Assembly (NCBI GenBank): GCA_018697195.1
Contig: JAGMWU010000029.1
Location: 62,001-126,000, forward strand
Source of the DNA: Certhia americana
Lineage: Eukaryota > Chordata > Aves > Passeriformes > Certhiidae
Direction of reading: 5' to 3'
DNA: 64,000 nucleotides
The notes under the pieces were generated by a model. The model saw only the letters and a program-made list of their open reading frames with translations, was not told the DNA's origin and searched no databases. Each line of letters opens with the position of its first letter. Position 1 is the stretch's first letter. The translations under genes and the position numbers were made by a program. Shown here in pieces: positions 24,671 to 36,400 of the stretch.

Positions 24671-25349
24671 TGTTGTGGTGTGATTTCATAGTGTACCTCA
24701 GAAACCTGGTTCCTCCCCTGAAGATCCCTCCCCCCAGATATATCAATTACCTCTCCTTTCCCCACCCTGAGCCCGGCTGAGCACTGTCTGTCCACCCTGG
24801 ATTTCCAGAAGGGCATCGAGTGATTGGCAGATTCAAAAGATACCCTGTACTCCTTAGGAGGCATTGGGCTATCCAGGTGTCCTTTGTCCCTGGAGACCTC
24901 CCCTCCCATACCTGGTTGGTGGGCTTCCTCTCCCTTCCCCCCTCCCCTCCCCCAGGTAAAAAGGGCAAGAAACCATGTGGTCATTCATTCAGTTACAGCA
25001 TTCAGTGACAGGAGTCTCTTACAGGAGTTCAGTTACAAGAGCTCAGTAATGATTCTGTTAGGGTTCTGTTAGAGAGGTTGCTGGATTCAGAGGCCTGTGT
25101 GCCAGAATAAAAGCTCTGGATTGAACCCTCCATCAGAAGCGACTCCTTCCTTCACCACCGCCTTAAAGCTTCTCCATTAGAGGGAAACCTGAAGAGCCCC
25201 AGCAAGTCTGGACTTGTCTCCACGTGCCCAGCTGCGAGGCCCAGCTAGCCAAAGGTGTCTCTGGGGTAACACACCACAGCTGCTGCTATTTGGTTCAGCA
25301 GCAGGGCCAGACAAGCCTTGACCCGTCTGCAATATTGGTAATTCCAATA
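24671..25349 (+). mobile_element. Solo LTR, family E, copy 1, inside a minisatellite
   Basis: A 679-bp LTR starting tgttgtggtgtgattt, with AATAAA at 25106-25111. It is flanked by an exact 6-bp repeat catggc (24665-24670 and 25350-25355), an ERVK-like duplication length. Removing the LTR and one catggc restores a continuous 20-bp minisatellite unit, so the insertion is clean. With this duplication the LTR ends in ccaata, that is TG...TA rather than TG...CA; a 4-bp duplication (tggc) with a ...taca end is the alternative. Copy 2 lies inverted at 56322-57002 and is clearly more diverged than the A or D pairs. Confidence 0.85.
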
Positions 25350-25460
25350 CATGGCAGCAAAGAGACACTCATGGCAGCACAGAGAAGCACATGGCAGCAC
25401 AGAGAAGCACATGGCAGCACAGAGAAACACATAATGGCACAGAGACACTCATTGTGGTAC
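25350..25460. repeat. 20-bp minisatellite, right part
   Basis: Five 20-bp units from 25351: atggcagcaaagagacactc, then atggcagcacagagaagcac twice, one unit ending aaacac, then ataatggcacagagacactc, followed by a partial unit attgtggtac. Units differ by 0-5 bases. The complementary strand reads as Cys/Leu-rich peptide repeats, a by-product of the array. The spacing is fully tandem with no spacers, so it is not a CRISPR. Confidence 0.92.
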
Positions 25461-25752
25461 AGAGAGATTTTGACTTCGTATGACCTTAGGGACAAGAGGT
25501 GTCGAGAAGAGCCTGCTGGAAGCTGACAGATGGGTGAACAGTGTGTGATCACCCTATAGAAAGACATTGAGGGAGTGTGTTGCTATCATGTGATATCTCA
25601 ATGTGTGATGTCTCAATGTGTGAAAGGTCACTTAGTGAGAATTGCCGTATAAGGAAATACTGTGCCTTGGAGAGGTGTATAAAACCAGCTCATTTCTTTG
25701 AATAAACAAATCAGATTCCCTGCAGGTTTGAGTCCATGCCTCAGTCATTACA
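25461..25752 (+). mobile_element. Probable short LTR, family H
   Basis: A 292-bp insertion-like segment flanked by the direct repeat tggtac (25455-25460 and 25753-25758; the next base, a, also matches). It holds TATAAAA at 25678-25684 and AATAAA at 25701-25706 and ends cattaca. A polyadenylation signal this close to the TATA box is known for LTRs with a very short R region, such as avian alpharetroviruses. The left edge reads agagag rather than TG, so the 5' end is mutated, truncated or misplaced. A 15-bp motif (tgtgatatctcaatg) is repeated in it near 25590-25620. Confidence 0.55.
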
Positions 25753-28029
25753 TGGTACAAGTTACAAAACCTGCCATTGGAGCTGGCACTAATTAGGCCT
25801 CTTACCACACTCAGGACATGATTCAGTGACCTGGGTGCTTGAACCCCTGTCCAGGAAAACCTTCTTCAGCCTCTGATGGAGTTTGCTCTGAGTGCAGGGA
25901 CCACTTTGGCAGGGAAACTGGGATGAAGAGTATTGAGGTGGTCTTTGTGTATCTCCCTCCTTGAGAAGGTTCAGAGGGAGATTAAATGACAATGTGACTA
26001 CCTTTGACATTCCTACAAACACTAAACTGAGGTGACAACACAGAGGGATATTTTCCTGGCACTGCCTCTGCTGTTTGGGAACTCTGAGGTAGGAAGCACC
26101 TGGGAATCTGTGGGACCAGGGTAACTGTTGGTGTTCCAGGAGGATCATTGCTCTTCCATCATCCACCCTTGCCTTTCCCAGGGCTGGGACAACCAGGTCC
26201 CCCTCTTACTGCTCAGCCCAGTGTTGCATTTTTACTGCATTTTAGGAGAAAGACTTCCCATCCAAGCTTCAATCTAACACTTTCTTTCTTACTTTCATAA
26301 CTTCTGTTAATCCGTTTCCTTCCTACTTGCTTTATCCTAACAGATTTTGCATATGTAGGGAAAAAAGCGCAATTTTCTCCTGTGTGGATTTCAGCTAGGA
26401 GTCAATGGCAGATTTATTGGTGTTTGCCAGCACTATGTTACCTCTCTTTTATTTATAGTTGTGATCAAATACTGGACAGGTACCTGTTAACTGAAAGGAT
26501 ATTAAAGCAAATAAATGTCAGGCTTGTTTAGGAAGAGAAATAGCGCTGGAAAGCTATTAGATTTGTTCAAATTCATGGACAATATGCAGGGGATCCTTGT
26601 GAGCTTTTTTTTCTTTTATGGAGTCTGTACACTTGGAATGCACAAAAGACAAACAATATATTCTTTGCAAAGAGAATTGGTCTGTATTTCTAGGACCTAG
26701 TGACTAAACCATGAATCATGTCACAGTTGGGGTTATGCTGCATGTTAAGCATTCACCAGTCACTGATTTCAAACAAATGCCAGTAATTTATACCTTGGGA
26801 TGGTGATGGGCAGGCAAGTATCTGCTAATCTTTTTCCAAGCAAATAACCAGTTCTGAAAATTGCATCCCCAAAGAGATTTAATCGTTAAACCTGATCTAA
26901 TTTTCATTAGGGAGAAGAGACAGATCTGCAAGCTGTCAGCAGAGCTGAGCTGGTGCTTCTGAATGAGCTTCCCCAGGGACAGGATGTACAGGGAAGAGAA
27001 AAGGACAGCAGGAACAGTTCCTCTCCACACAGCTGATCTGGGAGAGCAGGAACAAACCATCTGCAGGAATTTCCAAAAGAAATGGAAATGAGGCATTAGC
27101 AAAAGAAACAAGTGTGGTCAGATTTTTATATTTTTTTGTATTATTACTATTTAGTTAATGAGAGAATTCAAATACATCTGGACTGTGTAGGGGGGGAAGG
27201 AGGTGTGCTGGATCAGGGGAAGAGTGGGACAAGGGGTGGGAAGGAGATCAGGACAGAGGGTGGAATCCCTGTGGAGGTAAAGGAGAGAAGGGAAGGAGCA
27301 GAAAAGCTTCAGGTTGGGAGGAAAATCCAAACAGGAAAAAGCAAAGCTTTTTGGTTTGTTTTTTTTTTTTGCGGGGGGGGTGAGGGGAAACCCCTAAACC
27401 CAGATTTCTTGCAAGAGAGATGAAAAGCAGGGGAAGATTTACAGAACAGGATCTGGGAAGGATCAGCTGCTCCATAACTCACTAAGGAGTTATTTACTAT
27501 GGGCCCCACAGGGAAACAAAGAAGGTTAATGAAGAGCTGAGCAAATCCACTCTTGGAGGTGAAGCTGAACTTCAAACCAGCTCAGGAATCCAAGTTTTGC
27601 TTTGAAAGAGGTCTCAAACCCCAAGTGCAACTCTGCTTCTCCTTCCAGCTCTTTTTCTGACCGTGTTTCCAACTTCGGGTTTTGGGCTGCTCCTTCATCT
27701 TGTCCTACCTTTAAGACTGAGCCCAATTAATACCTGGATGTGTTTGCCATCCTCAAACCCATCCTGTTTGTCAGGAATCCCACATGGGATGTGTGGTGGG
27801 CTGTGCCTGTGGTGCTTGTTTGGTGCATTGCCTGGAGATGGGGATTGCCATGGCAACTTGCACCTTCCCAAAAATGCTCCCAAAACACTGGGAGAAATCA
27901 GAGATTAAATGTACTGCCAAGGAAAGCCTGAATTTTAAAAATTCTGTGTCAGGAAGTTCTAAAAAACTCTTTTAAGAATGAGAATATAACTGAGCAAATG
28001 ATCAAAACCTTTTGTTCTATTATTATATT
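25753..28029. other. Unique non-coding sequence
   Basis: No dispersed repeat or gene recognised. Frames up to 125 codons (minus 25789-26166; minus 26788-27111) lack recognisable domains. 27180-27400 is G-rich, with a T run followed by a run of G near 27360-27380. Confidence 0.5.
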
Positions 28030-28130
28030 ATTAAATATTAAAAGAAAAACACACTGCAACAAGCAGAGAGGCACACAGCAGCACAGAGACACTCGTGGTG
28101 GCACAGAGAGGCACATGGCAGAGAACAGAG
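28030..28130. repeat. Second copy of minisatellite lead-in and units
   Basis: Repeats the lead-in taaatattaaaagaaaaaca with actgcaacaagcagagaggc, then about three degenerate 20-bp units (for example gtggtggcacagagaggcac). It lies in the same orientation about 3.4 kb from the first array, so either an older local duplication or two copies of one unnamed repeat. Confidence 0.8.
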
Positions 28131-28496
28131 AGTTCAGTTTCTCCAGAACAGATAAACGATTTCCATACATGTTTTGAGAGCTTTGAATGGCATTTTAAAA
28201 TATCAGTAATACATAGGTTCTAGGCAAAATTACTTTTCAACCACTTCTTGCTGCTGGATAATTTTTTATTGTTATTCCGTACCTTTATTTTTTAAATAAA
28301 AATCCCCATGGAGAATAGCCTTTAGTGTTGCAAGCAATAAAAACATGAAATTTTTGTAGTTATTTTTATTACCTATAGTTAAAATAAATAAAGATATATT
28401 TCTGTAGATGTATCCACGAATGGTTCTGGTGCCAACCTGTCTCTGTGAAGATTTTCTATGGAGGAAGAAATCTTTGGTGCAGTGGTAGAAAAATTT

Positions 28497-28529
<33 letters not shown>

Positions 28530-28602
28530 GTGGGGGTTTTTTGTTTGTTTGGTGGAAGCAGAGAGGGAAAGGAAAGGAAAAGAAAAAAAGAAAGGGAAGA
28601 GA
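28131..28602. other. Unique AT-rich sequence with poly-T and purine tracts
   Basis: Includes 30 T at 28499-28528 followed by a G-rich patch and a purine tract (ggaaaggaaaggaaaagaaa region, about 28560-28600) abutting the CR1 tail. No gene recognised. Confidence 0.6.
28499..28528. repeat. Poly-T tract (30 nt)
   Basis: Uninterrupted T run about 75 bp upstream of a CR1 tail. No retroposon body with this as an A-tail was recognised on the minus strand. Confidence 0.97.
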
Positions 28603-28706
28603 AGGGGCTTGGAGCAGCCTGGGATAGTGGAAGGTGTCTTTGCCCTGAGCAGGGTGGGACTGGATGGGATTTAAAATCCCTTCCAATCCAAACCATTCCA
28701 TGATCC
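28603..28706 (+). mobile_element. CR1 LINE 3' fragment
   Basis: Plus-strand CR1 tail of about 100 bp: 'cttggagcagcctgggatag', 'ggaaggtgtctttgccctga', 'gatgggatttaaaatccctt', ending 'ccaaaccattccatgatcct'. It is strongly 5'-truncated. Confidence 0.9.
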
Positions 28707-31060
28707 TGAGTGATCCCTGGATGTTTTGAGAAGTTTGTTGTGTACTGGAACTTGCTTTCAATTCAAGAAATTCAAGCTACTGGTAAATGAGAAAAGCTTA
28801 GCCAATTTAGAAACCTTTTGCACTTCATTCCTGGGAATTGTGGTTTCTCAGCAAGGGTCATAGGGTGCCCTTTATTCAGTGATCATGAGACAGCATCAAA
28901 TTGCTAAAAAATGAGTTCAACTGACAAAAAAGCAAAAAAAGGCAAAGAAAGAAGCATCCCCCCAGCGCAGAATTTACTGCACACAAATCCCCGTGTTTCA
29001 CTGTATGCATTTCAAACCAATTCAGGAAGATTAAAGTTGGTAACTTTGCAATAAGCAGACTTTTCTCTCTTTTAAGTTAATGCACGAGACATCCAACTCT
29101 GGGCTTGGCGCATTCAAACCCTTTTCTCTCTCGTTTTTAAGTGGTGTTCTTCTGAAAGGTACAATCAGCTGCTTTTGTTGCAGCATCCCAATGTGTTCTT
29201 CCTCGTGTGAGTTAAAATCAGTAGCGGATACAACCTCTGCTGGAAGTCAGAAATGAAGCTGCTGCTTGCAGCTACTGAGGGGTTTTCTGAGGGTTCTCTC
29301 TGGCAGCTTTTCTTTTCAGATGTCTGGAGTTTTGACCCTACAACTGCCATGGAAAATGAGTTCTAGGGGCCTGAAGTTTACACTTCAGTGCCTTGCTTTG
29401 ATGTTCACCTCTGAATTCTGAATTGTGGTGAGTCCTGAGACTTCTGCAGAGGAGACGTTGGGGGTTTTCCACATGGGAAGCTGCTCCTTTTGAAATCCAA
29501 GTTTCAGGGGATGATGGTTGTGTTCACTTTAAACAAATAGGAATCTGGAAAGAAGATTCTTTCTAGTGGCATTGACAGAATTTAGGACTAATTTAAGAGG
29601 CTTACCAGCAGACTCCCGAGCTGATTGTTAAAAAAGAATATATAATTCCTTGACTCTGCTTATGGAATATTCATGATTTTCATGGATGTGTCCTTCAGAT
29701 CTTGCTCTGCTGGACACAACTCACCACGTGAAGTTCCATCTCTCCTGGATGATAAGAGGGATTTGGATTAAGCCCTCCAGGAAAGTTTGGTAGACTCAGG
29801 GTTATCTATACCACCAGGTGTTTGACCAACAGCAAAATATCCCTTCTAATGTCCCACAGCCTCTTCTGGAGTGAATTAATGGGTGGATAAATGGTCTTTG
29901 GGGCTGCCTAGGAGAAAAATGGGGATAGATTCCTTCCTCCTAGGCAAGGAGGGACCCTCTGGAAAGGACCATCCCCAGTGTCAGCACAAAAGTCATGCTT
30001 AGAATTGAAAACCGCTCTGTTTTACTGGCTGCCTTTAATAAAAATATTTTTACAAATTTAAAAAATCAAAACACTTGTCAGGTATTTTAAGAACACTTGG
30101 AGAGAAAAATTGCAGCTTGTCAGATCCTGAATTTCTGCCTCTAATCTGACCATGTAAAATGTAATTATAAAATCAGCTGGGCCACAAAGAGAAACAAAAT
30201 AAAATCAGCTGGGCCACAAAGACAAATAAAACAAATGAATATTCTACAGTATGCATATATTATAGAATGACCTTTTGGCTTTTAATTTCTCTGCCTGTTC
30301 TGGCAAGTTACCATCTCTGAGCAAACATATTGATCTAATATTTTCAATGATATTAAAAAAAAGGCTGAAGGGCCAGATTTCAGATAATGACATCAGCATT
30401 AGCCTGGAATGATGGCAACTTCCTTGGCAGGTGGAGACATAAAATTAATCTCCTTTGCCCAGGTGGACTGCATAAAGAATGAATTTTTTTAAAAACATTG
30501 ATTCCCTGTGGATTGCTTGTCAAGGAGATTCTCACATGAGCTTATCTGAATTTAAACTGGGCATCAAAGGAGGAAACCTACATCAGTACTTCAGCTTGAA
30601 TACCACAACCTGCATTAAATCATGAGTCAGAATCATGGTTTTGTATTTCCCTTCCAGGAAGGTCCTTGCATCCAATAAATATTTCCTCTGGAATATTTGA
30701 AAATCAGGTATTTAAGGACCATTTGTTTCTGGCACCTCTTGTCCAGCTGTTGGGTATTTGGTTGTGGGTCCTGGTATAGGGTTGCAGAAGCAAAAAGGAA
30801 TCCACTGAAATCCCATCATCCTTTCATTGGTGTGGGAACTGAATACAACATTGTTTCTGTTGATGGAGTACAGGAATGATTCTCGGGTGGCTGAGATGTA
30901 CTAGTAGGGGCTGAAACACTGGCATCATTTTTTAACTGCATGATCCTTGAGAAAAAACCCTTCAGAAATTTCTCTGTCTTTATTTTTGATCAGTTTGTGG
31001 TTGTACATCTCCTGGTGCTATGTAGCCACCAACTGAAAAGTCTCTCAGGGTAACTCCAGG
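28707..31060. other. Unique non-coding sequence
   Basis: No gene or dispersed repeat recognised. Contains the 2 x 32-bp duplication at 30168-30231. Frames do not exceed about 60 codons. Confidence 0.5.
30168..30231. repeat. Tandem 2 x 32-bp duplication
   Basis: taaaatcagctgggccacaa begins both units (30168-30199 and 30200-30231); two differences are visible in the downstream half (gagaaac against gacaaat). Local slippage or unequal exchange is the likely origin. Confidence 0.9.
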
Positions 31061-32321
31061 TGTGTCCAGGTAACAATTGAAAGGGAGCACTATTAAATCA
31101 TAAAATACTAACTGAAATATACCGGAAATAGTAACCGAAGTATCTTCTGCTGAGATAGGATTAGGAGAAGAGCAAAGCAGGGTTGAACTTTGAAAGGTAT
31201 AAAGAAAATTTTATCAACAGAACTAAAAGAAGAATAATAAGAATCAGAATAAAATCTTCGGAACACTTTTCCTCCTTCCCATGCCCTCTTTTCTTTCCTA
31301 CTGACAATGTATAGAAACAACACATAGAATTCTCAGTCTGTTTTCCACCTCTAGAATAGTCTTTCTTCAGTTCACTTAGGGAAAGGAGCTAGTTATGCTA
31401 TGGAGAATGCTCCACAAGAAAACAGTTGTCTTGTGACTTCAATTTCCACGAACAGCAGCTGCCTGAAAATCTGCATTTGTGAAGTTCTTCCCATCTTTCA
31501 CAGCTTTCTCACAGCTGTGTTTATGGGCCATGTCAACTTATGGAGTATTATCCTAAGGATGAACTGTTCAAAATACAAAGGTTCTTTTCATATGTCTCTA
31601 AGATTATCTTCATCTCTGGGAACAGAGGTTCTCTTCATCTTCTCTTGGAGCAAAAGGGGTCTTCATCACTCATTTCTCTCTCTTAAAACTTTTCATGGGA
31701 CCACAGATACTTCAACAACTACTTGTTCAGCATGGATGCCTTTGCTCAGGTCAAAAATTTGAACGTTCATCTCCCCATACCTTTTTCCATGATTTAAAGG
31801 GATATTCAATATATCACAGTCTATTACCATGGCTTACAAGAGAATTTCAGACTAAAAATAAGATATCTCCTCTTTGTCTCTCATCTGGAACCTGACTTCA
31901 TTACTGATCCCGATGTCTACGTGTTGTTTCTCTATGTGTCTTTACTCTTCTTATTTCTCTCACTCGAGAGAGGATTTAAGGTCACACAGGTCTCATCTGT
32001 GCACTGTAGGGGTTAACATCTCACTGCAGAGGAAGGGCAGCGGCCAGCTGAAGCAGTCATGGTGATGGATTTCAGGCTGCCCTGGAGAGGGCCCTGTTAC
32101 CTGTACTCAGACCAGAAAAGAAAGAGAGCTATTCCCGGGGATTTTTGTCTTGAAATGTGTGTTCACAAAGGCGTATCTACCCCTTTCATGGGTTCAATCA
32201 TGTGTCAATATTTTAAATTGGCTACTGATTGGTTCTCTGTCAAGTCCACAGGAAGATAACGAGGCCCCAAACAGGGAATCACTCCATACCAAAAAATGAA
32301 TCAATACCAAACCAGGACACA
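31061..32321 (-). mobile_element. Solo LTR, family B, copy 1 (about 1.26 kb)
   Basis: Shares long stretches, same orientation, with the copy at 48105-50298: 'aggattaggagaagagcaaa', 'cacctctagaatagtctttc' with 'ttcagttcacttaggg', 'acagctttctcacagctg'-like, 'tcatgggaccacagatactt' and 'ctactgattggttc'. Read on the minus strand it begins near gtcctggtttggtattga and has a CCAAT-type element. It lacks the roughly 450 bp of GC-rich sequence present in copy 2. No primer binding site follows, so it is a solo LTR. The edges are approximate because no duplication was found. Frames of 60-120 codons inside are incidental. Confidence 0.72.
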
Positions 32322-32924
32322 TACAAACATTTGAATTTCAAGAGAGCGAATATTCCTATTTTCTTCCAGGAGGACTAATTCAAAGCCTGAAGTTAAGAAC
32401 AGCAATTTTTTCCCCCTGAAACTCTAGATAGTAACAGACTTAACTCCTAAAGACCTGAAGATCAAGACAAAAGTTTTATTTCATTTCAGCTCACTGCTAA
32501 TCAGGAACACAAAGCATTGCCCACCATCAGCAGGGCTTTGTGTTTAAGTGAAAAGCCATCAGGAGAAACAGATTTACAGGATGTTCCTTAGTGATGCTGT
32601 AAGACTAATTCAGATGCTGCCTTTGACTTCTTGCCTCATTTCCTTTTCCAGCATGTGATTTTTAAAGAAAAGGAAAACAATTTGCCCTTTTTGGATCATC
32701 AGCAATGAAGCAGTGAATTCTTTACCAGGAGTTAAAGCCAAGCTGCAGGAGTGCAGCTCTGAGTTGTAGCAGCTCACTGATGCTTGGTAAATTGGATAAT
32801 GGTTTTCAGGTTCTTTTCATTGTTACAGCTGTTGGCTTCAATCTGGTTTGGTGGTTTGATTAAAATAACATTATTCCTCTAACTTGGCAACTGCCTGGCG
32901 TTGGGTGACACAAATGAACTCAGC

Positions 32925-32950
32925 TTTTTTTTTTTTTTTTTTTTTTTTTT
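32925..32950. repeat. Poly-T tract (26 nt)
   Basis: T run followed by a G-rich patch and then a short A run; no retroposon body recognised. Confidence 0.96.
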
Positions 32951-33390
32951 GGTGAGGGTTGGGGATTTTCTAAAAAAAAAAACCAACAAGCCCAGAAAAC
33001 TGATACAGCAGGGCAGCAAAATCAAATATAGGACTGGAAAAACTTTACACAGAAAATCAATGGAGAAGGAAAACTGCAGTGCTTTGTGCTTTTTTTCAAC
33101 CCCTTATCCCAACTTCACCCTTTTTCTACATTTAAGTCTCATCCCACAGGAAGGGAGAACAATTTGCCATGGTGCCACTGTCACCAGGCACCAGTTTAGA
33201 AATGCCACATCCATAAATCTCCTGGAATTATCTGATAATTTAAAAAACTGCTCTAAAAAGTGTGACAGCAAACTGAGGTAAACTCTTGTGTGTTAATCTC
33301 TAGAAGAAACTAAAGAGCAATTCATAAAAGTGCAAATAAAGATGAAAAACTCTTCTCTAAAGCCCAGGGGCTGTTATTTTGTCTTTGTGG

Positions 33391-33434
33391 AAGACATCAA
33401 CTGCCTTTGTGCAAGACATCAATTGCCTTTGTGC
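33391..33434. repeat. 2 x 22-bp tandem duplication
   Basis: aagacatcaactgcctttgt plus gc at 33391-33412 is repeated with one change (c to t) at 33413-33434. Confidence 0.9.
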
Positions 33435-36400
33435 CAAAGAAAATGGGCAGAGAAGGGGAAGTTGGGCAAAGAAAGAAATATTCTTCCTATTTTATGGCTG
33501 GGGAGTTTTAGCATAGGCACTTGACAGAACTTTCACAGCCTCATCTCGGAGCAGTCAGGATGGGAATTCAGATTTAGTTCCAATAAGCAGCTTTTATCAC
33601 AAGATAGTTTTTCTTCCTTTTATAACACGTAGCATCTACATAAATAACCAATAAGCCTTTAAAAATGGGATCCCTCTTCTTCTGTTCCATTTCCAATTCT
33701 CAGCCTGGTTACATTGGCCAGTTTATTATCTCAGATGTTTACTTTACACTATAAATGGAAATGACTTCTTTCCCTTCTTCATGTTTCATGGTCATAATAT
33801 CCCTCCAGTGTTCCATTATCTCTTGGTACCTCTGACAGATCAAAATCTTATGGACTCGCTATTTTGTAATAAATTAAATTGGCTGTAATAGAAAACTTAA
33901 GTAGCTGTAATGGCTTTTTATAAGTAATGGGTAAACTGGATTTTCTGTACTTGAAATGGATTTCTAAATAATTTATCATCCTATGTAAATTTGTGTAAGA
34001 ATGCAGGGAGTGAAAGTGGGAAAATCACAATCCAGTGTCATTTTGGAGAGATTGTGTATTTATAGGAGTATTGTTCATTAATTTTTGAAAACAGAGCTAT
34101 TATTTATCAGGCACATTCTTGATTTCATGCTGGTCACACTGCAGTCACTTAAGGCTTCTAAAATCATGCTGGAAAAGGGGAAAATGTCAGGGAAATGATG
34201 CCTTAAACATTGATGGAGATAAAAATCTCTTTTAAATTTATGCCAATTGTCAGGGAGAAAATAGGTTTACCTATAGTGGGAATTTGAGGAGCCGTCTAAA
34301 ATATTCCAAGTGGAAAGGTTTTGTTGGAGTTCTCGTGCTTCAATTACAGTTTCAACATCAGTCTTTGTTGCTCTCATATTTCACCACAACAGAAGTATTG
34401 ATCAGAGCACAGAAAGTATTGGTGATTCATCTCCAGCTGCACTTTTGTGCCTCTGGTTTGTGTTTAAGTTTGATGATAAACATTTTGACACCGAGCTGAT
34501 GAGCTGGCTGATAAATACCTCATCCTCTGCATGCTAAATGTCTTAAACAGTGCACAGCAGAATTCCCTGCTTACCTGTTCCTTTGCTGCAAAAAGAAGGG
34601 AGGATAAAGGTTTCTTTGCTGCCAGACTTGCTTTTTCTTAGCTCTTGGACTTGCAGGAATGGGGCCTCTGATGGACAGCAGAACAGTGAGTTGGAAAGTG
34701 GGATTTGGGGGGAGAGACACAAGTTGCTCCTTGCTTTGTATGCTCTGATGCCCCTGAGTTCTGCTTCAGGCTTGGAATTGAGGTGAAAATCTGCTGTGGT
34801 AGTTCCCACCTTAACTGCAGAATAGAAACCACACAGGACGGGTTGTTCCTTTAACCTGGGTTCTGAATTGCATTTATGAAAGCACACCTGGTACACACAG
34901 CTGTGACAACCCCAATGCCATCTACCTCCAGAGGACTCTTTCTTCCTAGAATTGCCAGAGATTTCACAGTTACTTTGCTCCATTTTGGGGCTTGGACAGG
35001 ACATGTAGGGTGGGAATAGGAGCTCTAGTAGGTGATGGTGGCTAAACTGAGCACTCCTTCAGTTGCTGGTGGCTCTCAGAGGACAACCATGTCACAAGGA
35101 CAGTCTTTCATTCCTTTGGCAAGCTTGAAGAGGGAGAGGACAATACAGCTTTGCAATTCAAATTTTGTATTTTTACTGCTTCCTTTTCTGGTTTGCCTGT
35201 TCTTTTTCCAATTCTGATTCCTCTATTCCTTCTTCTCATAAATAATGCTCTGGCAGAATTTTTTGGCTCAATATGGTGAGACTCATCCCTCTTTGCTTCA
35301 CTCCTTGCCCATTCTATGCCTCTGCCCTGCTCTCTGACTTCAGCAGAGATGAAATTCTTGCTTATGCCAGAAAATCTCCATGTGCCCAAGGAGGAGACCT
35401 GTCAGACACAGCCTGTCACCAGAGCTTTGGATGATCTTAGTTATTCCGATGGTCAGTTCTGCCCATTGTGAGGGCAAGCCTCAAAATCTGTGACAGGAGC
35501 AGCTCAGATCCATCACTGCCCTCAGCTCAGACATTACACAGCTCAACAGGGCCTTGCTGTTCTGGGAAATCCTTCTACTCACAGCATTTCTGGGAAGGGT
35601 GTGTGCTCATCCCACACAGAGCAGAACTTTTACAGCAGGTGGAGGAAAATCTGTGGACCAGAAATACCCAAGAGGAAAACACCAAGCCAGGAAACCTCTG
35701 GATTTTATTTGTATATCTTTGAGTCAAGGATGTTTTTTGGTGGCTTAACACAGACACCTTTCAGTACCAAAACTAAGTAGTACCAAACAAAAGAAGTAAT
35801 TAATGCACTGAAAATAATCAGCATTGAGAACCTCACTGCATGTAAAAAGTAACATAGAATATGGAGGAGAGTGAATAAGCAGTAAGTTTAAATGTGATTT
35901 TTTAACCCCATTTCATTTACTTGATGCTATGTTGTTGGTTGATTCTGGGCTCATTAACTTACACACAAATCAGCTTTTTGCCTCGTATAGATTGTGTGCT
36001 TAATGAATATTCTAAACTGGTGTTTTATTAATGCACTGCCTTAATTAGTGGGTAAAAAAGACTCCAAACACCTTTAAATTGTGTGATTTCCAGGGCATCA
36101 TGAGAGAAGCAGAAGGTAACAGTGAATTTCTAATTCCCTTCAGAAAATAAAAATCCAAAGTAATGGCTGCAGCTATTTGTGTTGGCCATAAAAATTGATA
36201 TAACATGTGGTAAACCTCCTATTGGGTATTATTACAAATGATTGATTCCTCTCTCCTCCTCCAGTTTACATGGTGCAGTTCTTACTGTACAAACAACTCA
36301 TGAAAAGTCAACATGTTTTACAAGTAAATAATTTACAGCCACTCTGCAGAACACAGAATAATATTTTATGTTAAGTGACATTAATTAGGGTGGAAATATT

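Noticed and set aside
25351..25460. Regular 20-bp repeats that could suggest a CRISPR
   Set aside because: Units are directly abutting with no unique spacers, and the host is a bird.
24255..25480. Shared 13-mer gagattttgactt in segments J and H as evidence of one LTR family
   Set aside because: The inferred orientations of the two segments are opposite while the 13-mer is on the same strand, and nothing around it matches; probably chance.
25245..25567. Cysteine/leucine-rich repeat peptides on the minus strand
   Set aside because: Translation of the 20-bp minisatellite; a repeat of 20 bp cycles through all frames and reads open by lack of stops.
34543..35004. 153-codon minus frame
   Set aside because: No recognisable domain, overlaps a 78-codon frame on the other strand, and lies in sequence without promoter or splice signals I can support.
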